Assembly (NCBI RefSeq): GCF_019175285.1
Contig: NC_056523.1
Location: 123,992,927 to 124,056,926, forward strand
Direction of reading: 5' to 3'
DNA length: 64,000 nucleotides
Origin: Sceloporus undulatus
Taxonomy: Eukaryota > Chordata > Lepidosauria > Squamata > Phrynosomatidae
Of the stretch, positions 22,063-32,409 are shown in pieces; the stretch's first letter is position 1, and each line of letters begins with the position of its first letter. Under the pieces are notes generated by a model. That model was not told the origin of the DNA, did not search any database, and saw only the letters and a list, made by a program, of their open reading frames with translations. The translations under genes were made by a program, and so were the position numbers.

Positions 22063-23439
22063 CATTTTGTGCCAGCCAATAATTGCTGCCTGAGGTAACT
22101 GCCTCATTCTACCCAATTTTAGGCCTAGCCCTGTCTGAGGTGCATAAGAACATGTCTGGACATCTGGAATTGCCATTGTCTTCACAAGGTTGTGGTCTTT
22201 CATGTAAAACAGCCATGCAAATATTTTGATAGATTACAATTAAGAGGGAGATGGCAGACCAGCAATAAATAAATAAATAAAGGAGGAATCCACTTTCAAC
22301 AATTAGGATAATCCTGTCTTGGAGGACTTGTAAAAGTAAGGCATTTATAAAACCAGTGTTGCAATTTTCAGTGGGAAGATGCCTCAGAATGTAGGTAATT
22401 CCCAGGGTTTTTCAGCTACCACCCCTTCCCGTTAGTCTCATTCTACAGGGGAAAGAGGTTTTTAAAAGATGGTTTTGTTTCCAACCTGCCTTCCAGTCTA
22501 GCACAAAATAATACATTTTTGTCCCAAGAAGCAGAAGAACGGTGAAGCAACTCAGAATCCGCCTTCCATTTCCCATCCTTCCCCCTAAATCTGCAGACAA
22601 ACTCCAGACGTTCTGTTTCCATTACACTTTACCTCTTACCTGCTGCTCACTCAAAGCCATTCAGTTTCCAAATGCTCCTTTCATCGTTCTCATGTTTTCC
22701 TCCCTCAAATGCAGCTAGTATGTATTTGAGAGGTAGTCAGGGAGGTCTAGGCATGAACCCTCCAGACAGAGACTCCCAAGCTTAGCTGGGGAGAGTGGGC
22801 AAAATGATGGCATTCCCCCCTGAATAAGAATCCTGTCCCCCATGAAATTTTCCTTCACCCCAAAATTTCTAGCACTGCAGTAATTTAAAATTTCAGTCAA
22901 GCATTTAAAATCAGAGTTTAGGCTTCCAAAGAAACAGAGCAGGCAAAGTGACTACATAGCAAATAGCCTAGTCTGACGTATGAATGATTTTGAATATCAC
23001 ACACTCTGCAAGGTTAAGAATTAAGGGATGGAAAGAAAAACTCATTTGGGAAGACAGGATTCTTCTTTGCTGGGGACCAATGCCCTCATTTCACCCTCCC
23101 GCCAGAGGCTACACCCATGGGAGACTCTAAAGTTAGACTCAACATAGCACAGCCACAACAAACGAATCATAAGTCCTTTTTGTGCAGAGCAGAGAGCTGA
23201 ACGTCTGATACAGTCGGCTCCTGGAAACACAAATATCTGGCTACCTGAGGCTTTTGAAAATACAGGTGGTTACTTCATATAAGCTTCCTCTGAGAACAGA
23301 AACAAATGGGTTCAACTTCCTCCTGGGAACAAACAACGCCTTGGCCTCCTTTCAGCAAACTGTTTTTGCTAGGTAGCTTGTGATTGGTAAACCTCCGCCC
23401 ACAATTCAAGTACAGCCTCTCTGCTCCCATGTTTGCATG
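22063..23439. other. intergenic, nothing recognised
   Basis: A short (AATA)n run near 22265-22280. No gene-like frame. Confidence 0.5.
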
Positions 23440-23675
23440 GGGTGTGTGCCTTTCTATGTGCCTTCAAGTTGCCTGTCAACAGAGCAAACCCATACATTTC
23501 AGTGTGTTTTCTTAGGCAAGGAATACTAGTCAGATGAGTTTAGCCAGTTCCTTCCTCTGAAATGTAGACTACTGCACTTGGTATTCATTGCTAGTCCCCC
23601 ATCGAAATTCTAACCAGGGCTCACCCTGCTTAGCTGCCAAGATGAAGCAGGATCTGGTGCTCAGAGATGGCACAC
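23440..23675 (-). mobile_element. 5S rRNA-derived SINE
   Basis: Minus-strand copy. CTGCACTTGGTATTCATTGC, then CCATCGAAATTCTAACCAGG and CCTGCTTAGCTGCCAAGATG, correspond to the reverse complement of 5S rRNA. More diverged than the copies at 10.6 and 60.5 kb. Confidence 0.7.
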
Positions 23676-24012
23676 ATCAGGTTGGAAACCAAAAGTGGGG
23701 AAGAAGCAAAATCCCTTTCTGCTTGGCTAGATTCCTGATATAAGTGAAAAGGTCTCTGTGACTAATTGTTTTGCATGGATGAGTCTTCCTTGGAACACTT
23801 TGAACATCTGATGGGCCCCTTCTGAGGAAGAAAAGCAATTAAAGGAGTGTGTGGGATGGGGTGGGGACTGAAATCACCTTAGGTTTGGGAAGATGACTGG
23901 CAGAGCACTCCTGTCTATATCCTTTAGAGGGCAGCAACATGCTTAAAGCCCTTAAATTAAACTACAAATGCTCACACAGCATCCACAAAAGGCGAAGGTA
24001 AATTAAGGTATA

Positions 24013-24239
24013 CACTCAGCTCTCCGTATCTATGGATTTTTTTATCCATGGATTCAATAATCCACGGCTTGAAAATATTCTGAAAAGATGTAAATTCCAA
24101 AAACAAGCCTTGATTTTGCTATTTTATATGAGGAACGCGGTTTCACTTTGCCATTATATTTAATGGGACTTGAACATCCATGGATTTTGGTACCCACAGG
24201 GTGGTGGTGGTTCAGGAACCAAACTCTAAGGGCCTACTG
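24013..24239 (+). mobile_element. Tigger/MER2-like MITE
   Basis: Internal ATCCATGGATTCAATAATCC and AATGGGACTTGAACATCCATGG match a widespread pogo/Tigger-type MITE. It is flanked by TA (24011-24012, 24240-24241). The right end is CAGTAGGCCC inverted and the left end is degraded. Confidence 0.7.
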
Positions 24240-24273
24240 TACAGTATTATGAACAGGCATGTCAATAGACCAG

Positions 24274-24405
24274 TGATTCCCAAACTTTAGTCCGCCATGT
24301 GCTTTGGACTTCAACTGCCAGAAGCTCCAGCCAACTTGGCAAACAGTACAAAATTATGGGAGCTGAAGTCCAAAACATCTGGAGAACCAAAGTTTGGGAG
24401 CCACC
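24274..24405. mobile_element. palindromic MITE (type A), good copy
   Basis: The ends TGATTCCCAAACTTT and AAAGTTTGGGAGCCA are inverted repeats, and GGACTTCAACTGCCAGAAGC pairs with GGGAGCTGAAGTCC. About 132 bp, no coding. Confidence 0.7.
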
Positions 24406-24530
24406 GGATTAAATAAACTGCACTGGCGCTTAGCTCCCCCACTCAGCTCAACTTTGCCCACGGCAGAAAAACATTATTATATGATACTGGATTTATCAGT
24501 CCAGTAGTTGTCCAAAACTCTGTAAGCAAG

Positions 24531-24646
24531 GAGGCCTACCTAGATGTTGTTGGATTATAACTCCCAGCATTCTTCACTAGGGGCTATCCTGGCTAAAGGT
24601 GATGGGAGCTACAGCCCAACAATATCTGGAGGGCTGCATGACTCCG
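24531..24646. mobile_element. palindromic MITE (type A variant)
   Basis: AGATGTTGTTGGATTATAAC and, inverted, GAGCTACAGCCCAACAATATC are near mirror images around CTATCCTGGCTAAAGG. Confidence 0.6.
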
Positions 24647-25472
24647 ACTCCTACAGGAAGATAATTAATGGGTGAACTAGCCTCTGAACACATGGAAATT
24701 AACCCACCTGACCCCATGATCCACCCACTGCAGATATCTAAATGTTTAGAAACAGGCAGGGATCATCAGCAAATGATAGAGAAGGAAGTTTTAGCTCCTT
24801 TTCCCCTCAGTTACTCTGCATATCAACTCATTTCCTCCTTTACTTCTCCTGCCTCAGCCAGTAAGGAAAATTAGTCCCTAAGCAGAAAGAAAAACAGATA
24901 ATCACCTCCCATTGATATACAAAAGGAAAACAGCCTAGTTTACAATATAAACTTGTTGTCCATCCCCCCATTCCCCCCCCCACCTATGATCTTGCTAACA
25001 TCTGGCCTGAAGAAGAGATCTGGAGAGCTTGAAAGCTTGTACACAATGTTGTGCCTTTTTGGTCAGCCAAATAAAAATATTGTCAACAATATGGATTTGG
25101 GAACCTGTATTCAAATTCTCAAAACTATCTGAAAGTGGCAACTTTTCACACAATCAAGTCAAACTAGGTTTAAAAAAAAAACCCTCTGTAGCATCAAATT
25201 ACCCATTTTCCTCTCCTCTTCCCAATCCAGTCCCTGTACTGACAGATCTGAGTAAAAGACAGAGTGTTGAATGTACCTTTTTAAGTTGTGATAGTCCTCA
25301 AACTTACTCCTGGCGTGAGATCTCTGGTCACTCTAGGTCAAATCTTCAAAAAAAATTTCACTGTTACCCTAGGAGAAGCCCAGTTGATACTATGTCAGTG
25401 GCTGAAATCAAATATTCAAGCTGTTTTTAATTGGACTCCATTCTCTGCTCCCACCAAATCAAAACTGCCTAC

Positions 25473-25510
25473 ACACATACACACACGCACACACGCACGC
25501 ACACACACAA
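25473..25510. repeat. (CA)n microsatellite
   Basis: An interrupted CA run with a few CGCA units. Confidence 0.85.
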
Positions 25511-25782
25511 TGCTCCCGTCACATCCCCCAATTTCCAGGATCCTTCCTTCAAAATCACCACCTTGAATCTAGCTGGCACAGCCCCACTCATTCCCTGCCC
25601 TCAGGCTCACCAAACCTGTTTTTCAACACCATGAACTCAGAGCATCCCTGGATTCCAGGAAGGAGTCATTCTGGAGTAGCTCCTCTGAGCATGTGCAGAT
25701 GTGGTGCCTTCATAGCAGGCCAGCAAAAAGGAAGGGCTTCTTCCAGAGCTAGGACACCAAAAGTCTGGCATCCAGGAGTGGG

Positions 25783-25906
25783 AATTATGGAGCCCTCCAG
25801 ATGCTGTAGGACTGCAATTCCCAGCATTCCTCCCTATTGACTATGCTGGCTAGGATTGCTGGGAGATGCAGTTCAACAATATCTGGAGGGCCACAGACTT
25901 CTCCAT
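25783..25906. mobile_element. palindromic MITE (type A variant)
   Basis: GAGCCCTCCAGATGCTGTAG pairs with the inverted CAACAATATCTGGAGGGCC; the centre is TGCTGGCTAGGATTGC. Confidence 0.65.
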
Positions 25907-25911
25907 TCTTG

Positions 25912-26050
25912 CCAATGATTCCAAAACTTTGACTTTCCAGATGTTTTAGACTTCAGCTTCCAGAAGCCCCAGCCAATTTGGCCAGCAGTCAAGAATTCTG
26001 GAAGCTAAAGTCTAAAACATCTGGAAGCCAAAGTTTGGGAATCACTTCTC
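25912..26050. mobile_element. palindromic MITE (type A), good copy
   Basis: The ends TGATTCCAAAACTTTG and CAAAGTTTGGGAATCA are inverted, and AGATGTTTTAGACTTCAGC pairs with GCTAAAGTCTAAAACATCT. Confidence 0.75.
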
Positions 26051-26529
26051 TAGTTCCTTACACCTTTATAGGCCTCTGCATGACTTGGGAAACTTATGCT
26101 TTGGACTGCAAGATCCAGAATCCCCAACCAGCATGGACTTCTAGTCCAAAAGTGCAATTTTTCTAAACTCTTGGTTTTTCCACCACATTACTATATCACC
26201 CAATAGTTGCATTCTTGATAGGAGGACAAATGGGGGGGGGAGAGATTTTGAGAGATTGGCCATGATGTTTGGAGCATTCTGGGAGCTGCACTCTGAAATG
26301 CTCTAAATTTTGCCTTATCTGGACTCAAGGCCCTTTGAATTCAGTGAGATTTAATTCTGAATGAGTTAGGATGGCACTGTGAAGGTGGGGAAATCCAAAA
26401 TTACGTCCCACAGGAAACTTTTCAGGAGCAAAAAACGGGGAAAATTGACTTCATCCAACTTCCTTCCCACTTTTCTGGTTTGGAGAACTGAATCCCAGAA
26501 GGCAACCAATTTCCCACCCTGCCCACTTT
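26051..26529. other. intergenic, MITE fragments only
   Basis: A further diverged MITE-like piece near 26260-26310. Nothing else is assignable. Confidence 0.4.
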
Positions 26530-26995
26530 GGTTGCTGTGTGCCTTCAAGCCCTTTCCAACTTATGGCAACCCTAAAGAGACCCTATGATGGGGTTTTCTT
26601 GCCAAGTTTCTTCAGAGGGGGGTTGCCACTGCCATCCTTTGAGGCTGAAAGACTGTGAATTAATTGCCCAGGGTCACTCAGTGGGCTTACATGGCTGAGC
26701 AGGCATTCAGATCTTGGTCTCCAGAGTTATAGGCTGCATCCGCACCGTGGAAATGATTTGGACTGACACCGCTTTAGCTGCCGTGGCTCAATGCTATGGA
26801 ATTCTGGAATTTATGGTCTTGTGAGAGATTCAGCCTTCTCTGTCAGAGAACTCTGAAGCCGTAGCAAACTAAAAATCCCAGGATTTCATACTATTGAGCC
26901 AGGGCAATTAAAGGAGTATCAAAGTGGACTATTTCTGTAGTGTGGATACAGCCATAGTCCAACACTCAAACCACCACACCAGCTCTCCCACCATG
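26530..26995 (-). mobile_element. tRNA-derived SINE split by a MITE
   Basis: The SINE tail and body lie at 26530-26731 and the head (AACACTCAAACCACCACACC) at 26957-26995. The 26732-26953 MITE separates them exactly inside the conserved GGACTAT|GACTCTGG segment. Confidence 0.8.
26732..26953. mobile_element. palindromic MITE (type B), 222 bp, inside a SINE
   Basis: Terminal repeats GGCTGCATCCGCAC and, inverted, GTGTGGATACAGCC. A 3-bp duplication ATA flanks it (26729-26731, 26954-26956). The 3-bp duplication and GG-rich ends would suit PIF/Harbinger, which is an inference. Confidence 0.8.
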
Positions 26996-27371
26996 CCCCC
27001 CCCATCCCCAAAAGTTTGTCTTCCTGAAGGATATAATCCTTGAAGGATATTATGTGCTTGTCTTGAATTACATAATGCTTGACCCTACTGCCTTACCCAA
27101 GGGGCACAGTCCATAGCTACCAGACCCCCAACTAAGCAGCACCCCTTTGCAGTCAATGGAGGTCTAAACCCCGAGAGGCAAAAAGATGGAGGGGAGCTGC
27201 TAATCTTCACTGGGCTCCCCTAAACATGATGGGTTCCTAGACCTACCACTTCCAATGGACATGCCTGTGTGGGCCTTCCAGTCCGTCCAGCTTTCCTTTC
27301 TGCCTATTTTCGAGGAAGTAAAACAAATTCAAAAGAATACAAAGATATAGCTGTGTTCGTCTGTCAAATCA

Positions 27372-27485
27372 GTATGTAGAGAGACCTTGTAGCACCTTTG
27401 AAACTCACTGAAAGAAAGAAGGTGGCAGATGCCAATTTCTTTCTTTCAGTGAGTCTCAAAGGTGCTACAAGATCTCTCTACATAC
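27372..27485. repeat. 49-bp inverted repeat
   Basis: Arms 27372-27420 and 27437-27485 match at 47 of 49 positions around a 16-nt loop. The arm sequence (CTTGTAGCACCTTTG) is itself a common dispersed repeat, so this looks like two inverted copies rather than a single unique hairpin. Confidence 0.8.
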
Positions 27486-27526
27486 AAACTCAGCCAGAGG
27501 CTAGCTTGAGAAGTGATTTGTGCTTC

Positions 27527-27945
27527 TACACGATAGAAATAATGCCGCTTGACTCCACTTTAAGAATACTGTTCAAATGAATCCTTGGATCTGGAGTTTT
27601 ACTAAGTCATTAGCCTTTTCTGCCCAAGAGTGCTGGGGCCTCTCACCCAACTACAAATCCCAGGATCCTGTAAGAAGGAGCCATGGCAGATAAAGTGGTG
27701 TCAAACTGCATTATTTCTCCAGCATAGATGCACCCTGTGACTCTGGAAAGGAGGGTTCGAATCCCAGCTCGGTCATGGAAATACACTGGGTGGGCTTGGG
27801 TGCAAGTCACACTCTCTCAGCCTCAGGGAAAGGCAATGACAAACCCCTTTCTGAAGGAACTTGCCAAGAAAACCCCATGATAGAGTTGCCTTACTGTTGC
27901 TGTAAGTCGGAAGTGACTTGAACCCACCCAACAACAGCATGAAAA
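27527..27945 (+). mobile_element. MITE (type B) joined to a headless SINE
   Basis: The MITE half 27527-27735 (ATAGAAATAATGCCGC ... GTGTCAAACTGCATTATTTC ... GATGCACCC) runs directly into the SINE body from GTGACTCTGGAAAGG to the tail near 27945. The SINE A-box head is absent. The junction point equals the MITE insertion site in the 26.5-27.0 kb SINE. Confidence 0.7.
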
Positions 27946-28139
27946 CAAACTTGATGCAAAGCCAAAGGCTCCCCTCAGCCTTTCCCAAGGGACAAGAGGG
28001 CCACCTGAGGGTGACCAGGCAGCACAACCCTAAGGAGGTCAAGGCACCACCACAACATGGAGGAGGAGGGCCCTCAAGGGAAACGGAGGGCATGGCCGAA
28101 TAAAAGCTAAACCCACGCGGAAGAAAGAGAAGTCCATGC

Positions 28140-28570
28140 TTCTCAGCCATTCTCCAAAAAGGAGAACATTTTGCAATTCTTCCTGGACAGAAGAAGGCGA
28201 CTGAAATGGAGGGCAGGTCCTGGAAACAAGGAGGACATGCCTGGTCGCCCTGCTCTTAGTCCTGGTCAAAATGGAGGGCATGATGGAAGAAACCCTAAAA
28301 ATGTACATCCAGGCTTCTTAGTCCTCCTGCTCCAAACGGAGGGGGTTTGGGAATTCCTCCTGGACAGCAGAAGAAGACTGAAATGGAGGACACGTCCTGG
28401 AGAAAGGAGGACATGTCTGGTCACCCTGCTCTTAGTCCTGCTCCAAATGGAGGACATGATGAAAGAAAAGCTAAAGATGCTTCAATAGAAATGTGAATTC
28501 GGTTCCAAATGGAGGGGGTTTGGGTATTCCTCCTGGGCAGAGAAAGGCTGAAACCAATGTAGGACGTGTC
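28140..28570. repeat. tandem repeat, about 175-bp unit, about 2.5 copies
   Basis: TCCTGGACAG recurs at 28181 and 28358, and as TCCTGGGCAG at 28531. Each is preceded by a GAATTCCTCC-like segment and followed by CTGAAATGGAGG-type text. Units are rich in CAAATGGAGGACATG. Confidence 0.75.
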
Positions 28571-28880
28571 CGGGAAAGGGAGGGCCGGTCTCCCCCACCC
28601 CGGCTGACCTCCTTCCTTGAAGGGACCTACCTAGAAAGGCTCCTCTTCCCTCGGGGGGCCTCCCTCCCAGTGGCGCCAGGGGCCAGGGAGCGTGGAGGAG
28701 CCTCTCCTGGGATGGCTCCCTGCCCTGCCTCCCTGCCCATGGCTTTGGGAAGAAGGGAGGGAGGGAGGAAGGGCGGGAACCTCTCCCCGCCCCGACGGCA
28801 GCGGCTGAGGCATCCCAGCAGGAGGAGCCGCCCAAGGGGTTTTGCTGCCTGAGGCGCAGCAGCCAAAGGCCCTTCCAGGA
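28560..28880 (-). promoter_or_regulatory. CpG-rich block, possible 5' exon/promoter of LRRC8E
   Basis: Markedly GC- and CpG-richer than its surroundings. On the minus strand CCTTTCTAG|GTAGGT is a plausible splice donor (GT at 28630-28629), so a non-coding exon ending at 28631 could splice to the LRRC8E acceptor at 17772. No TATA or conserved element is certain, and long open frames here are a by-product of GC content. Confidence 0.3.
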
Positions 28881-28899
28881 CAAGGTTTGCAGCCAGGGC

Positions 28900-29090
28900 T
28901 CCCCACACAGCCCCAGTGGAGGACCCTCGAGAAGAAATGCAGAGACAGGGCCCAGGAAAAGCTCAAAGATGTGGACAGTAAACGCACTTTCCTGCAAATT
29001 CACCACAAAACAGAGGGCACTCCAGAGTCAGTGGAGAAACACTGCCCAAGGGAAGCGCCAAACATTCCTAGAACTCTTCATCCATTTCCA
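28900..29090. repeat. repeat related to the 29.4-29.6 kb array
   Basis: AGTGGAGGACCCTCGAGAAG and TTCACCACAAAACAGAGGGC are diverged versions of the 82-bp unit downstream. Confidence 0.5.
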
Positions 29091-29439
29091 TGCTTTTCCC
29101 CCTGAATAAAAAGAAGAAAAACTTCACAGCATTTATTAGATTTACTCTGTTAAAAACAACAACCCTGGCGTACATTAAAAGTCTCTCATTTAAGAGAGAG
29201 GAGGAATGAAAGTGACCCCACCCAAAGAAAAGTTACTGTACAAATTCAACTCCATGCAACTGAAAATGGCTTAATCTTAAAAGTGTAATCCAATGAGATG
29301 GAAGACTAGACACTTGAGGGCCTGGACAAGGTAGCAGAACACCCTGAGACCTTCTGGAGCCTTGGACTGGTTTACATCCATAAGAGAACCAGTTTTCCAT
29401 GTAGTCAAGGTCATGGGTTCACTGCCATTTCAATGTCAA

Positions 29440-29610
29440 TTCACCACAAAATGGAGGGCCTTCGAGAACAAATGGAGGGACATGGCCCAAGGAAATCTCA
29501 AAACACTCCTAGAAATGTTATTTCACCGCAAAATGGAAGACCTTTAAGAATAAATGGAGGGACATGGCCCAAGAAAAACTCAAAGCACTCCTAGAAATGT
29601 AACTTCATTT
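29440..29610. repeat. two tandem 82-bp units
   Basis: CACCACAAAATGG at 29442 recurs as CACCGCAAAATGG at 29524. Both units continue with AAATGGAGGGACATGGCCCA and CACTCCTAGAAATGT. Confidence 0.8.
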
Positions 29611-30014
29611 CAATGGAGAGCAGAGGTCCTCCTTTTCCAGGACATGTCCTACATTGCTGTCCAGGAAGAATTCCAAAATGTCTTCCATTTGGAGCATGAC
29701 TAAGAAGCATGTATTTATATTTCTATGAGTGTTTAGAGCTTTTAGTTGGCCATGCCCTCTATTTTTCTCAAATGTCCCCCATTTTGCAGTGCTTTGTCCT
29801 CCTTTGTGGTGAGGACACCTGGTCAGCCAGGCAAGGGAGCTTCTAGCCCACCTCTTCTGGGACCCTTCACAGTTCAAAGACATCCTGGGGAGGTGTGGGG
29901 AGGAGTTGGAAGGTGTCTCAAAGTTTGTTTGTTTTACTTGGTTTAACCTCAGTGTTCCCACATGTGTCAGTTGTGGCTTTGCCATTTATCCAAAATTATG
30001 ATAATATATATATA
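29611..30014. other. repeat-derived, no gene
   Basis: Contains TCCTCCTTTTCCAGGACATG and TTTTGCAGTGCTTTGTCCTCC, text shared with hAT interiors and with 61.75-61.94 kb. No coding signal. Confidence 0.4.
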
Positions 30015-30260
30015 AAAAAAATTATTTATATACCACTTTTCCAAAGATCAAAGCGATTTACAGAGTTTATAACCAATTACAAAACACATCATAAAATAGA
30101 TAAAACCAAGAGCACTAAATACAATATACAATCTAAAAACAATCATTCAATCAATCAATAGAGAGTCAATGGGATCAGAGTACACGGCTTCATTTTCCAG
30201 GGCGGAAGGCTTGACAGAAGAGGAAGGTTTTAAGCCTCTTTTTAAATGTTTCCAGGGGGG
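30015..30260. repeat. interspersed retroelement tail
   Basis: TATTTATATACCACTTTTCC and AAGCGATTTACAGAG are typical tails of local retroelements; similar text opens at 32.41 and 52.66 kb. Confidence 0.45.
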
Positions 30261-30262
30261 TG

Positions 30263-30263
<1 letters not shown>

Positions 30264-30312
<49 letters not shown>

Positions 30313-30322
30313 NNNNNNNNNN
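30264..30322. repeat. (ATT)n microsatellite ending in a 10-N gap
   Basis: The ATT array runs to 30312, with N at 30313-30322. It marks the tail of the adjacent minus-strand L2. Confidence 0.95.
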
Positions 30323-31227
30323 ACTTTATTTCTAAAGTGCTGTAATTATACACAGCGCTGTACGAAGTCAGTAAAATTAAGGAATATATAAAAGCCTGCC
30401 CGAGGCGTACACTCTAAAAGTAATAACAATTAGATAGAGGAATAGATAAAATTACAATGTAGGAAAATAGGTGATAAGACGGAGCTTGTCAGGAAGACTA
30501 TTCCAGATTTGTGGGGCTGCCACTGAGAAGGCCATCTGGGAAGTAATAACATATTTAGAAGGTGGAATTTCCAACAAGTTCTTCCCGGTTCTTCTGAGTG
30601 TGCGGGGCGGATTATATGGGGAGAAGCAGTCAAGTAACTCGGGCCCAAGCCATGTAGGGCTTTATAGGTAATAACCAACACCTTGTATTGCGCTCGGAAG
30701 CGAATAGGCAGCCATTGCATATCTTTCAGAATAGGTGTTATGTGGTCAAACCTGGACGCACCGGTGACCAATCTGGCCGCCATATTTTGTACTAACTGAA
30801 GCTTCCGGGCTTGGTACAAGGGTTGCCCCATGTAGAGCGCATTACAGAAATCCAAGCGAGAGGTTACCATAGCATGTACCACCGTTTCAAGGTCCCTTTG
30901 TCCCAGGTAGGGTCGCAGTTGGCGTATCAACCGAAGTTGGTAGCAAGCACTTCTGACCGTCACATCTACTTGGGATGACAATTGTAGGGACAAGTTCAGA
31001 AGCACTCCCAAACTGCGACTTGAGTCCTTCAGGGGAAGTGTGACCCCCTTCAGGACGGGTGGACAAATTTCCTTCCCCGGGCCTGGGGAACCTATCACCA
31101 GTACTTCCGTTTTCTCTGGATTCAAACTGAATTTGTTTTCGCTCATCCAGCCCGTTACCGACTCCAGACAGGCATTCAGAGGAGAGATGCCATCCTTAGT
31201 CACTGCATCAGTCGGGGGCACTATATA
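30323..31227 (-). mobile_element. L2-clade LINE, 3' part, with 263-codon open frame
   Basis: The minus-strand frame 31221-30430 is uninterrupted for 263 codons and reads as the C-terminal part of an L2 reverse transcriptase: SENKFSLNPEKTEVLVIGSP, CYQLRLIRQLRPYL, VTSRLDFCNALYMG, KLQLVQNMAARLVTG, YKALHGLGPSYL. The catalytic domain is missing (5'-truncated), so it cannot move by itself, but the open frame suggests a young insertion. The end of the frame drifts from the family. Confidence 0.85.
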
Positions 31228-31264
31228 TTAGGGAATAAACTCCACTCAATGCAGTGGGTCTTCC

Positions 31265-31656
31265 CATATATACTTGACTATAAGTCGACCTCATGTATAA
31301 GTCGAGGCAGGTTTGGGGGCCAAAATTATGGCTTTTCATAATGGATAAGTTGACAGTAAAACTTAGGGGTGTGCAGCAAAATCTAAATTATGAAGCAGAG
31401 GAAAACAGTGTCAAAGAACTTACAAAATTCTTGCAAGCATAACTGTTTGGGCTTTCCCTAAAGGCTGGATGGATGAGAGTAAAGGGGGTCAATGCTTCCA
31501 GGACACATTACACTCTTGCCTTTCAGCAGGAGATGGTTCCCTTTTTTATGAGAGTTAAAAGTACAGTATTTACATTGACTCATGGATACATCAACCCAGG
31601 TTTTTGGGGCCAGTTTTTGACTAAAATTTCTAGACTTATCCATGAGTATATACAGT
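31265..31656. mobile_element. mariner/Tigger-like MITE
   Basis: The left end ATATATACTTGACTATAAGTC is matched inverted at the right by GACTTATCCATGAGTATATAC. AAGTCGAGGCAGGTTTGGGG and AACCCAGGTTTTTGGGGCCAG are inner partners. The middle, about 200 bp, is unplaced. Confidence 0.55.
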
Positions 31657-32337
31657 ACTTCAGAGTAAACATGGATGGGATTGCATTGCAAGAGACGACA
31701 CACACAGCCAGAAGTATGGTGTTCAACTCTTCGTTGCTGAATAACTGACTCATCCTTGGATGTGCAACTATGAAAGTTGAGCAATTCAAGTTTCCATCAG
31801 GCGGGAAAAGGCATCTGTTGTGATTCACTGCTGGCCCTCTGTGATGTTGGACTCTAATGGTTGATTCCCAGACAGAAGTAAACATTTAGGGTGGCACCTG
31901 CCAAGGCTTGAACTTGTCCCCAGTGCTTACCTACTGGGCTGAGTTTTTCATTCCACCTGAGCTGTACTTTACTGCACTGAGACTGGATACTATAGAAAAT
32001 TGAACTGGCATCTCATCAGATCAGGGGTGAGGAAATCCCAGACTGCCAGATGTTTTGGTTTGAGCTTCTGTCCTGTTTTATGTTGCATGGTCAGTGGTAA
32101 AGAACTATGGAAACTGAAGCCCACTACAGCTGAAAAGCCAAAAATTTTCCACCCATGTCTTAGATTCTGCAGCAACAGCTGCTAACTCATGTTACTCCAG
32201 TCAAGTTTGCAATTTGATTCTTCCCCCAAACTGCCTCCAATTAATTTAGGACTTAACCAGCGCTGTTGAGAAATTACCTTATTTAGACTTCAAGTTAGGT
32301 CCACTCTGGCTGGAAAGGGCCTGTTGTCCCTTAATCC
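31657..32337. other. intergenic, MITE remnant near 32.03-32.15 kb
   Basis: CCAGATGTTTTGGTTTGAGC and GGAAACTGAAGCCCACTAC suggest a decayed type A MITE. Otherwise nothing is recognised. Confidence 0.4.
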
Positions 32338-32339
32338 TA

Positions 32340-32399
<60 letters not shown>

Positions 32400-32409
32400 N
32401 NNNNNNNNN
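32338..32409. repeat. (AAT)n microsatellite ending in a 10-N gap
   Basis: The AAT run goes to 32399, with N at 32400-32409. Confidence 0.95.

Noticed and set aside
28140-28570. CRISPR array
   Set aside because: The 175-bp degenerate units are not short identical repeats with unique spacers, and the host is a vertebrate.
28482-29006. 174-codon open frame on the minus strand and overlapping frames on both strands
   Set aside because: It lies in a GC-rich block where stops are rare, overlaps several other open frames, has no recognisable domain and runs into tandem repeat sequence.
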